DNA from: Acanthaster planci
Taxonomy: Eukaryota > Echinodermata > Asteroidea > Valvatida > Acanthasteridae
DNA length: 62,000 nt
NCBI RefSeq assembly: GCF_001949145.1
Contig: NW_019091577.1
Span: 64,896-126,895, forward strand
Reading direction: 5' to 3'
Shown: piece by piece, positions 49,061 to 59,710 of the stretch
How positions within the stretch are numbered: position 1 is the stretch's first letter
Layout of the letters: each line of letters opens with the position of its first letter
Made by a program: the position numbers and the translations under genes
Notes under the pieces: model-generated
Database searches by the model: none
What the model saw: the letters and a program-made list of their open reading frames with translations, nothing else
What the model was told of the DNA's origin: nothing

Positions 49061-52000
49061 AGCCCTTTGGAGGGTTTTTTTCTTGTGTGTGTGTGAAAGT
49101 TGGTTATTGTAAAGATGACTCAACACTTTGCTGGATGCATACTGATTGTACCTTTATGTAGCCCTACATTTTATGTCCAAATACAACTTTACCTTAGTTT
49201 GGTCACAGTGGTGGGGGGTGTTTGCCAAATGTGATCAGCTGCACAGGATGTGAACAGATCACTCGAGTACATGTATGATCTCAGTCACTGTACTTGTGTT
49301 TGCTGAAGAGTTTACTATCCCAATGACGATGCATCAGGTGACTCGTTTCATGTTGTGAGAGGTTTCTCTAAACCAGGGCATTTCAATTAAAAAAAACACC
49401 TATTAGCTACACTGTAGTCCAATTCTTGTCATTTTTATAAGCTGCATATTGGTTGAGATTGATGCTCCACAACAGAGAGAAGGAAATTTACATGAACAGT
49501 TTCTCATCTCATTCGTGAAAGACGTCAACCCTTGGAGAAATGACAATGACACGTATACGTACTGTACATGCACATTCATTACACTTTCATCATACATGTA
49601 CTTGTACATGTATGCACAGGTATCAGTTATGCACGGTGTAAAGCATAAACAATACAACATGCCGGTATGCTGCAAGGAGTGATACATGTACATGTATACA
49701 ACACGTACAGTGTCCATGGGGGGGGGTGATGGCACACAAATGTAGGTATAAGGGCAGCACCCATGGGCAACTTTGATCAAGGACTATAGTTAACCGTACA
49801 TGTAGTACGACTGTCTCTCATCGAACTCATGTTAGTCAATGATAGTTGGACTAGTCTAGTCAGCTGTTCGCGACCAGCCTACCGAGGTTGGTCGTGTCGT
49901 TGGTTGCCATAAACCGTTTGTAATGGCAGAGTGCAGGGAGGACCAGTTATAAAAATGCTGGAAAAACAGTATGCCGCTAGTAAATGACCATTTTCACTTG
50001 TGTTTTTGCTATTTTGCCCTTCCTGGGGCCACCTTTTCTCCCCTTTGGCCTAATGACCTGACAACGTCACTGAACGTGTGCTAGGTACATTTACCAGTAT
50101 GTCACGAACCAACCACTAGTGATGGAACTTTTCTCGTAATTAAAATTTGGCACATACTGTATTTGAGTTTTATCTGTATACCCAGGTAGGGTAGGCTGCC
50201 TATCCGCTAACCAGCTTTGTATTCTAGCTTAATTCAAGCCAACCTTGTTTAATTTGAGACACTGTAATGTTTAATTGCAGCCAGTGAGTGAACTCTGAGG
50301 CTATTGTTAGTGTGGCATATGGATCTTGTGGTCAGGAAACCATCTTGTTAAGTGTCCAGTTATATTTTGATACTGTTTGAACAAGGCCATTGGCCTCTAT
50401 ACACCATCCAAAACATCCCCTTTAATACACCCTGCACTTCATGTACTTTATATACCTGTAGGTCATTTTTGCCACTCAAACCTGTACCAAGTACTGGCAT
50501 TGTATAGAGAGGAGAAAGGTGGTCTCATCTCAAGGCGTCAGTGATGATGCACTGCTGGGGTGCTTACAATTTTTATGGCTGGTTTACTTGCATCTTGAAC
50601 AGAGACCAGTATCATACTGTAATATACATGTACATCTACATATTAATCACATTTATGTACATGTATGTAGTACATACTGTGTACATATACCGTAACTCAC
50701 AGGTGTACCAGTACAAGTGATGTCCTCTGGTCTATGTTTTATGGCAGACTTACAAGTTTTGTTCAAATAAACTCAGGACATTGCTTATCTGAAGTCAAAC
50801 ATTAGTATCTGTGTTTGCAGACTCTGGTGTTGGTAGATTTCAAAATTGGAATAAGTTCACTTTAATACCCACTTTGTTGTGGGGCACGCTTGAGTTGTGC
50901 TATGGTACTTCAAATACAATTTTACAATGTGGATAGTGTATTGGGTCACACACCTGTACTATACAAACCATACATAGTCGAATCGGATGTTGTAAAATAA
51001 TAAAGTCAAATTTTCAAAGAGTCACATTTGACATTTGTTAAAGGACCTACACAATGAATTTTTCTCACAGTCGCTTAAAAAAATAAACTGCTTAAACTTA
51101 GTGCCTGCACAGATTACGTCAGAGTTTTACTCATGCACAAAAAGGCTCCAAGTCCAAAATACAGATTTTAAAAAACCGTAGCAAAGCAAAACCCTAACAT
51201 GCATGTAAGCTGAAGTGAAAGGTGGAGTTTCAAGGGTGTTTGGTAAAATAATTCTGCTACACGGCCCCTTAATTTTCATTGATACCATTGACTAGTGTGA
51301 GGGTTTGAAGTGTACCATGTACTCGTACATTTACCAGTACAAAATCAGAATGATGCGCGCCTCAAGCAAGTCATGTGCAAGTAAATCACTGGACATGTGT
51401 CCCAAGCTTGTACCCGCCCTCAACAGACAACCGACATTGATAAAAGTAGGCCAATGAATTCCCATCTCAATGTGTCCTGCATTAGTCAGGCTCACTGAGC
51501 AATTACCGATCGGCAAGAAACAAGAGTTGGCCACTGTGCGGTAACCCTGAACATGTGTTTTACCAAAAAGGAAAAAAAAAAGCAGTGCGGAACTGGAGAT
51601 ATACCCCCTGGTACATCAAGAAACGATAATGCCTGTTACGGACGCGCACCCACAGACATTTTATGTAATAATCTGTAATTTGGGAGAGGGGAGAAGAGTG
51701 AAGAAAGAAAAAAAAATTATGTCCGCCTGTCCCCTGCCCATGACTCTCTGGTGAGTCCAGCCAATTTAGAGGTGACTTTTTGGGGGCAATTTGACAGCCC
51801 TGCTCTGTGCTGCCCCCTGGCTACAAAGCTGTTTGTAGACTCTACCTTCAGATGACCTGTCGTCTGGTTGAAAGCATAGAGCATACATAGGACTGAAGTA
51901 TTTCTGCAGGTTTAACAGAGGAGTGTACTTGGGGGAAAAAAAAAATTAAAGCATGTGGGAGTTGGCCCTTTTATTCCAGAAAAATTGTTTCAGTAATTGC

Positions 52001-52481
52001 CTGACAAAGGTCTAAGCCACTGGGACTACTTTCATGCACGTGTATTCACATTGACGTTCATGCTGCTGGGTATTTTAATCAACTTGCTGTTTTTCGTATT
52101 TCCACCATGATCTGAATTTATTTTGAAGGGGTTGGTTCGCATTACTGATTAGTCACCAAGTGGCAAGGGGTTTGTATGTTACCAGTGTCTGGCTTTGCTA
52201 CATGTACGTAAATGTACTGTACAGTACATTGTAGGCCTACAGGGTCCTCGGGCAAGCACTTTAGTCCTCACCCACATCACCTCCCAGAAATGGACACCAG
52301 GAGAGTTTGGATGGGTAGAGCCAGCACAGGAGACTCTACAATGTAGGCAGCTTTTAAACCTCTAATGGACAGACTCTCCACTCAGATTTGGACACACCTG
52401 CTGATATAAGGTGACTCATTGTTTTCCATCTCTAGAACCCTTGTCTCAAGTCTGAACACTGTTTCTGTTCCTCTTTTCTAG

Positions 52482-52621
52482 CTGTGTCCACCCTGAGCGA
52501 CTTCAAGAGCTTGACAGACCACTATCGCTACCGTTCCTCAGTCCAGGAAAACCTCATCACCCAGGCCTCCCGACCGCAGTGCATTGAGCTGCAGTACCGT
52601 AAAGCCAGCACAGACCTCAAG
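52482..52621 (+). CDS. NHS-family protein, exon 2
   Basis: Acceptor ttttctag|ct completes the split Pro codon from exon 1, giving VEVPVSTLSDFKSL; vertebrate NHS reads AVPVSNLDIESKL at the same point. ENLITQASRPQCIE then aligns with the NHS block NIFLPATRPPCVE, followed by a basic LQYRKAS (human LHRHAKQS). This RPxC[VI]E block is the NHS-family signature and separates the gene from WASF/WAVE. Donor aag|gtaggc leaves phase 0. The exon encodes residues 91 (part) to 137. Confidence 0.87.
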
Positions 52622-53224
52622 GTAGGCACAAAGGCCGAGTCATACTGGCAGTGGAGCCTACCGCAGGTCTACTGCAAGGTTTCATCTCGGACCAGATCAA
52701 AAGTCCATCACAAGTCAAATCACAAGTCATTCCACAGGTAACTGGGGATGAACAGAGAGAAAGGGAAGCCGGTGTTACACGTCACTTGGCTCTTGTGCTT
52801 GAATCGCTTGAGATTTCCCCTCTGATGGGGAGACTTGTGACTGGCTGGTGATGGATTTGGGGGGGACTCGTCCTGAACAGCAGTTGAGGGAAGCCAGATG
52901 GACCATGTATATGTCCAACCGCAGTATTGTTTGGAATGCCTACTGACTCCTTTGAGGCAGTGTGTTGCAATTTTAATGGTTCAAAGGTCCATTGAATCGT
53001 TATATCACGACAGAATTGTGGGTAGTCAAAGGTTGATATTGAGTGCCCCCCCTCAGTTTTTAAGTGAAGTACGAGCATCACAAAAAACGTAACATTTATG
53101 TACCGGGTACATCAACTCTGTTCTTCATCCTGTAGTCTAAACAGCACATTTTATGGGGCATTATCATCTTTTTGTATTTTGGTATGTCACTGCCTTTTCT
53201 TGCCCGCTGTCCCTCTTTCCCCAG
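52622..53224 (+). other. NHS-family gene intron 2
   Basis: The 603-base intron runs from gtaggc to ctttccccag. Its start holds repeated aagtc/acaagtca phrases (52700-52735). Nothing else seen. Confidence 0.75.
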
Positions 53225-53353
53225 GACATCTTTGAGAAGTTGAAGGAATACCATGAAGACACGGTCACGGTATCCAACCTTTGCCAGAGTATCTCCCTCT
53301 CTAGGCTCAACTGCGACACAGACTCATCTGAGTACGACATTGAGTTTCCCAGA
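53225..53353 (+). CDS. NHS-family protein, exon 3
   Basis: Acceptor ctttccccag and donor aga|gtgagt enclose 43 in-frame codons, phase 0 at both ends: DIFEKLKEYHEDTVTVSNLC, then a Ser/Asp-rich stretch ending EYDIEFPR. I recognise no vertebrate NHS counterpart for this segment; vertebrate NHS is rich in disordered sequence here. The exon call rests on splice signals, phase, codon-like composition and position 603 bases after exon 2. Confidence 0.65.
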
Positions 53354-56300
53354 GTGAGTACCTGTGCACCAGTATCCGTTTGCACCGACCACCAACTTTT
53401 GCCTCAAGGGGTCATTTCCTGGTTGTGGGCTGCACTAATAACTTTGGATGAATCTTTATGACTGTTATTCGGATGGACACCCAAACTCTTCTTTTGGGGT
53501 TCATTTTTTAAGACCGCTTAACACAAACAATGTGTCTCTTCACCTAAACAAAACAACCCCCCCCCCGACTAGTTACACACAGACAGACGCATGTACCAGG
53601 TCCCATCCGTTTGTGTCTTTTGTGGGTGAAAGGTTAACTAACGCACATGTATATCTTCTGTAGTAGTAGATTTCTTAAAGATACAATGTGAAAGTTTCCT
53701 GCATATTCCGGCGTTTGGATCCACTGTTGTGTCTGTTAGTCGTATTATACTAAAGATAGTCAGCTGAGAATTTTGGAATAATAGAGAAATGCAAACTCTG
53801 TTTACATGGTGCTGTACTTTAATAGGTGTCTCCAGGATAGCTTCAAGTACATGTACTTAGTGAAACGCCCGCATACTTTGAAAAAATTGTTTGTGGTTTA
53901 TGATCCGCAAATCAAACACCATTAAAAGCAATGTGTGCACTTTTCCACTGCTTGCATTCTCAGTTCAAATGGTTAGGGCATGTACTGGCACACGACATGT
54001 ATTAGCCTCCAAAGAAAATATACCAATTTGCGGGATTTTCATTTTTTTAAGCAGCATTGGAGAAAACCACTTAGAAATTATGTAAGCAAGATGGTATCAT
54101 TTCAGATCGAGTCAAATCTGTAATAAGTTACATCAGTGAAAGAAAGAACCGGTACAGGGAACCTATTTTAATGGGGGAAAAAACAATCGAAATCAAAATC
54201 CAGGTGAACCGATAAACAAATCTGGCCCAAATGAAAGTAGCTCACTCAGCCAACCTTCTCAGGTCAAACGCACTGGACAGCAATTATATCCAAATATTTC
54301 AAGGCCGGTTTGAGGCTTATTAAAAGCCATTTTTTCCCCCACTGGTTCATTTCCCATACCAAGGATGTGGCAGAGAATGTTTATTTTTTTGTATCGCATG
54401 CTCAGAATGCCTCAGATAGGACATCTCAATGCATTGCGGCAACATCTCCACACAGTTCGCTACAGTCTCTGCAGTGACAGTTAGGAGTCGTTTATGTTGC
54501 ATCTGCCTTTGTCCGTTCACAGCTTTGTTTATCATCACTCTTACATTCCATAAACAATTTTGCACATCCGAAGAATTTTCCCGCCATGAAATGCAGGTTT
54601 TTACATCTGCGTGTGCTACTGTACCGGTAGATTATGGCATTAATGAACATACCTTGCATGTGCATGTGAATGTACATGCATTGGTATATGTCCAATGTAT
54701 GTACATATACCGGGTACATCCATTGGACATGTACATTGTGCTCGTACCACAAAGCCATACTACATGAACATGTAAAGGCGCCTTCCCATATGTTCATTTT
54801 TGGGGTATGTTGCATACACGATGCATTCGTGCGTTTCACTTTCACAGACATAAAAATTGATTCCGTTGTTAATGCACGTAACACACGTGTGCATTGCGTT
54901 CGGTCATCAAAATCACCCTGGGAACGATTCTGACAGATACGCAACGCTTGGCGCCAGTGTCAGCGCACATTTATGGAAAGGCACCTTAAAGCTGCTAACA
55001 GTGCTAGGAAAGCTTCGGGATTTCTGCATACCGGTACATGATGTATTATATGGTACTGATAGCTGAGCACAGTACATAACCCAAAAATGCCAGATGCACT
55101 CTGTAGAAAATTCATTTCCCAAGTTCGATTAAAGACTCATTCTTCAGATCGAATCGTTCCACCAAAAACACTGTGTCAAAGCTCTAGTACAAACATGCAC
55201 AGTTAACATGTAATACATAATTGATGGGCACAGTATAGAAACTTGAGGCGCCAATCCCCACAACCTGCAGTGTTGGGGGAAAAAAAACCTGCAGAACTAT
55301 TTCAGAATGTGCCAACAGAAAGTGTTGAACTTTACCTCCACAGCATAATGACCCACAGATTCCATGCCGAGGAGGGACTGACAGTACTGATAAATTGCTT
55401 AGTGGGGTAGGTTGAGCCAGGAATCTTTGCCAGTGTTTGCACAGCGTTAATGTTTAACCAATCGGTCTTTGGCAATATGGGTTATGCAAAGCCCCAGAAG
55501 AAAGCAACCTGTGCATGCCGGTTCTGTTTCGATACTGGGAATCCGGCAACCGGTGACGCCATCGCTTGTTCGATGGAGGAGGAAATGATTGTGGCCAGCC
55601 CACACATCAGTGCCACTCAGATCCGCCTTGGCTCATGGAGAATAGACTACAGAATGTGAAGCAAACATAGAGGGTGGAAGGTCAAGTTCATGGGGCATTT
55701 TCCAAACAGGCAAAATGGTCTAACCCAAAAATTTCAAAGTGCAGTAGTTAAATTGGGGGTCATCCAAATGTATACATGTACATGTATGCATACCAAAAAA
55801 TAAAAAAGAAAAGAATTTAAACTGTGTTGAATATAACATGTACATGTAAGTTTGAATTATGTATCTCACACAAAATCTCGAGCCTATCTGCTCCGAGGGG
55901 AACAAAAGAGGGCATTTTTTTTTTACTCTCAGCATAGGTGTGCCATGAAGTACATGTATACATGTATGTGTGTTTGACGCGGAGCACGCTGAGTACACGT
56001 ACCGTAACTAATTTATTCCGGCATGTATGGTCTTTGCGTACCCGCAGAACGCCTAGCAAGAACCCACTTGTAACCACCTGTCTTTCTTTTCACTGATCTG
56101 GGGGTGCACTTCAGCTCAGGGCAGATTGCAGTTAAATGCATTGTACATGTAAACTTACAGTGTAGTACAGTTTCACATTTTGTACATGAACGACTGGTAG
56201 TACATTTATGTACAAAGCAGCTTTTTAAAAAAGAAAATAGTTCCGTCCTGAATTTTGACATGTTTAATCTCCCGTGTTACCATTGCCTTCTCATCCTGAC

Positions 56301-59019
56301 ACCATTGACCAGAACTGACTTTTTAATAAAGAACCGAGATTATCATCTTGAAAACTCATCACCCTGCTTGTTTCCCCAAGGTTAGTCCTTAGTAGAAAAC
56401 CCATCCATCCTGGCCACACATGTTATTGCTTTGGTGTATTGCAAACCCGCATGTGGAAAAATTGATATACATGTGTACACCTTACATGTAGGAATGCAGT
56501 TTTGGGGAATGGGATACCAGTACATGTACATGTATGTACGTGTAGGCCCATATGATTCCACAGGTTTTAGTACTAGTAGAAACTCAACAAAATGTATCTG
56601 TTACAATCCACGGCTTACATGAATTGATTTTTTTTCCAGAGACACCTTTTATTTCTCTCTTGTCAACACAAACTCAATAGCAATGAATACAGTTATAAGA
56701 GATCATAATACATGAATTGATTTGTTCTGTGCCAATCTGCCCTTGTTTACAAGGTCAGTGTAATGATTAAAACTGTTCTGAGAAGGAAAAGGATTGTTGG
56801 CCAAAGGAACAGGGACAGTAAATATGTTGATGTTTGTGAGATATCTGTTCATGCATGGAGGTAGTTTTCCTACATGTACCTCCCTGGTTCCTGTAACTTG
56901 GTCTCTGTTTAAAAAAACATTCACAACCTGCCAGTGACTAACAAGGGGTTTTGTACTCAAAACTGCATCTGCCAGGCCCTACAAAAATAAAAACCATTTG
57001 TACCAGGGAGCCTCAGGGTTGTAAAGAGATCTGGAGGGTTGTCACTTCAAATTATGAAATGGTGGGTTGTGATAGGAATTCTACAGGTAGGCTGACGCTG
57101 CAGAGACTGTGTGTGTGTGACCCTAGGGGCTGAACCACTGTTTGTTGTAGCTGACGAGGCCGTTTACCCTGGGACCCAAAACCAAAACATGAGTGACATC
57201 AGACTGGAAATATCTGAAGTATTTGGTGTGGCAGTCCATAATCCCTTGTTATTCTAGCTACATGTGGAGACATTGCTCTAGACCCGTATACATTCCATGA
57301 TTGCGGTTATGAGATTTGCGTTTGTGTATTTGTCAGAGGAAACGACAAGTTTCTCTTTTTTTTCTTCAGAACCATACATGTAAACAATAAGGATTTGCAA
57401 AATCCAATATTTTTTCATTGTCTCATGAGTGGTTTATGTAAGTTACATGTACATGTATTTATTCATGTATTCTCACATGTACTGTACATGCCTGTGTAGT
57501 GTTTTTTCCCGGGGGAGGTGAGGGACGTGTAAGAAGAGAGATTTGATAGGCTTGCTTTTCTTTAAAAAGTACATTTCTGTTGGGAATTGTCCAGGAAATT
57601 GACTTGTGACCAACAAATAAAAATGTTTGCTTGCTCAGACAGTGTTAGGTGAGTTTGGGCCTGTGCTGAATTGCTCTCCTGTTGTCCCATCCCTTACAAA
57701 GCCTGAAATTCAAGACAAAGTAGAAACACAATTAAGCAATCAAAACTAGAGCAACTGCTGCACTCTGCTCACTGAAAGGGGTGAGCTTTAAAATGAATGT
57801 TCCAAGCTTGGGCCTGTTTGATGATACATGTACATTTATGTCTCTCTCTCAAAGGTGTGAGTAAATTTGGCTGTTTGGAAAGATTCAAGCTGCAAGAATC
57901 TAATGGTTGGGCCCTCTGAATTTCAAAACTTAATCTGATACACGTTAAAAACACAAAGTTCAGTGGTCTCAGAGCCATGTGAATTTTTTTTTTGTGGGGG
58001 GGGGTGAGTGGAGCAAAAATGTCTTCCTGTCCCACTTCACTCTCCACCTTACTTGTAGATGTACATTTACCGGTACATATACATGTACATTCATGGGTGT
58101 TGCCAGGACTACATTTCAAGTGGAGCCTGGAGGGTGCGTGCGGCAAAGAACTCATCAGCTAAAGACTGATAAAGAGATGATAGTGGGAGGGAAACACTTT
58201 TCATTTTTTTTCCCCAAGCAAAATGGTGATTTTCAGTCCTTTTTTTTTGTCATTTCTGTTGCCTTCTCCCCTTTTTCAATATTTTTTTGAGGGGGGCACA
58301 CCGCACGTTGTCCCTTGCTCCTTTGCATTTATCTTTTCCCTGCTTGACATCCAGGCCTACGGTACTTGTGCCACCTTAGCCTTTCAGAATCGTAGAGGAT
58401 ATAATGATCTGTATCTTGAATGATATCCTTTAAGACGGGGATTAACCTTTGGTTCTTGTCCCTTTCAGCACCCAATTGGGCAGGCACTTCCCCAGTGTGA
58501 GTTTTATAAGTGTAGCCTGCCTTCTCCAGATCTCTTTTTAAGGCCCAGTCTAGACAGTGAAATTCAGATCCACTTATATTTGGAGATTCTGGGTGTGGTT
58601 TACATTCATATCACATTTCAGTTCTAGCCCAACAGGTGCAGATGGATGCGGTGCATACATGTACATGTATAAATTACATGTATAAACCTAAGGAAATGTC
58701 ACTCACATGTACATTTTGTACATGTACAGCTAAATCTGATCCGTTGGATCATTAACAATGCCTGCTACTGTAGTCTGGACCCAGGAGATAAGGTAAATGG
58801 AGTTACTGCATCTTACCCCTGCATCCCACTGGTACATACATGTATACTTGCATTGTGACAGCTGCAAATTAGTGGTTTTCCAAAATGTACTGTAGAAATA
58901 CATGTATTGGTTGTGGCAAAGTTGTCGGTACCAGGCCTGAAGACACAACATTGTCTGTCCACTGTCCACAAAAAAATGTATAAACAGTTGGATCAAAAAC
59001 AATCTCCAAACGATAAGGT

Positions 59020-59240
59020 ACAATGTACATGTACTTGGTATTCCGTACATGGACCGGTACCTGTAGTTGGAAATATACCAGTACCAAGATGAAAGAAAAT
59101 GTAGGCCTTCAAGTGCAGGTGCATGTTGTACATTGTACATGTACATGTACATGTAAGCCTACCGGTACATGTAGGCCTACTAGTACATGTACATGTGCAC
59201 GTACGCAGTGTGTAAAATGTTTGTTGCACAAACAGCATGT
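59020..59240. repeat. Dense ACATGT/ACCGGT/AGGCCT cluster
   Basis: Contains tgtacatgtacatgtacatgt at 59135-59155, then taagcctaccggtacatgta and taggcctactagtacatgta. This is the best single example of all three palindromic words joined head to tail. Confidence 0.88.
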
Positions 59241-59514
59241 ACTGGTAGTGTACCTTAGGTTTATTAGGTTCAGATGCTCTAAAAATGAAATTGGCATTAT
59301 GATGTTTTTGTTTTGTGCTGAGTTTGTGTAGTACCGCTGCTCGTGTTGAACGTGTGTGTGTGGGGGACAGGGAACGAGGCTTTCATGGTGTGAAGCGAGA
59401 CAATTTCTACTTACCTGCATTTGGAGCATTTCTCTTTCCCCATGCTATTTTTTGTTCGTGCGGGCAAAGTAGGTGAAATCGCAAGTGTTTGTCCGACAAC
59501 TACTGTACGAAACA

Positions 59515-59710
59515 AGTGTGTACATGTGTCGCACATGTACACAGCATTGTAATCGACATGTACCGTACATGTAGTTCACATGCAAAGTTACGGTACATGT
59601 ACATGTACATGGCACTGGTACATGTACATGTGCCGTATATTTTGATACAGGTACAGTACAGGCACATGTAGGACAGTGTACTTAGTACATGTACATGTAC
59701 ATGTGTGCCC
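59515..59710. repeat. Dense ACATGT cluster
   Basis: Runs such as gtacatgtacatgtacatgg (59594-59613) and agtacatgtacatgtacatg (59685-59704), separated by tgtaccgtacatgta and tggtacatgtacatgtgcc. Confidence 0.88.

Larger units (their letters stand above)
30248..52481 (+). other. NHS-family gene intron 1, 22.2 kb
   Basis: It runs from consensus donor gtaagt to a T/C-rich acceptor ending ttttctag. The intron holds a foldback element near its 5' end, dense ACATGT/ACCGGT/AGGCCT palindromic repeats, and several repeat-poor islands annotated separately. I find no coding exon inside with convincing splice sites, though an alternative first exon cannot be excluded. Large first introns are also known for vertebrate NHS. 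Confidence 0.8.

Noticed and set aside
55450-55659. 69-codon frame (MFNQSVFGNMGYAKPQ...) as an NHS exon or new gene
   Set aside because: No recognisable domain, no clear donor before its stop, and no similarity to NHS proteins that I can see.
58353-58423. Possible exon after a pyrimidine-rich tract ending catccag
   Set aside because: The acceptor is plausible, but the frame soon stops and has no recognisable protein; it does not continue the NHS-family gene.
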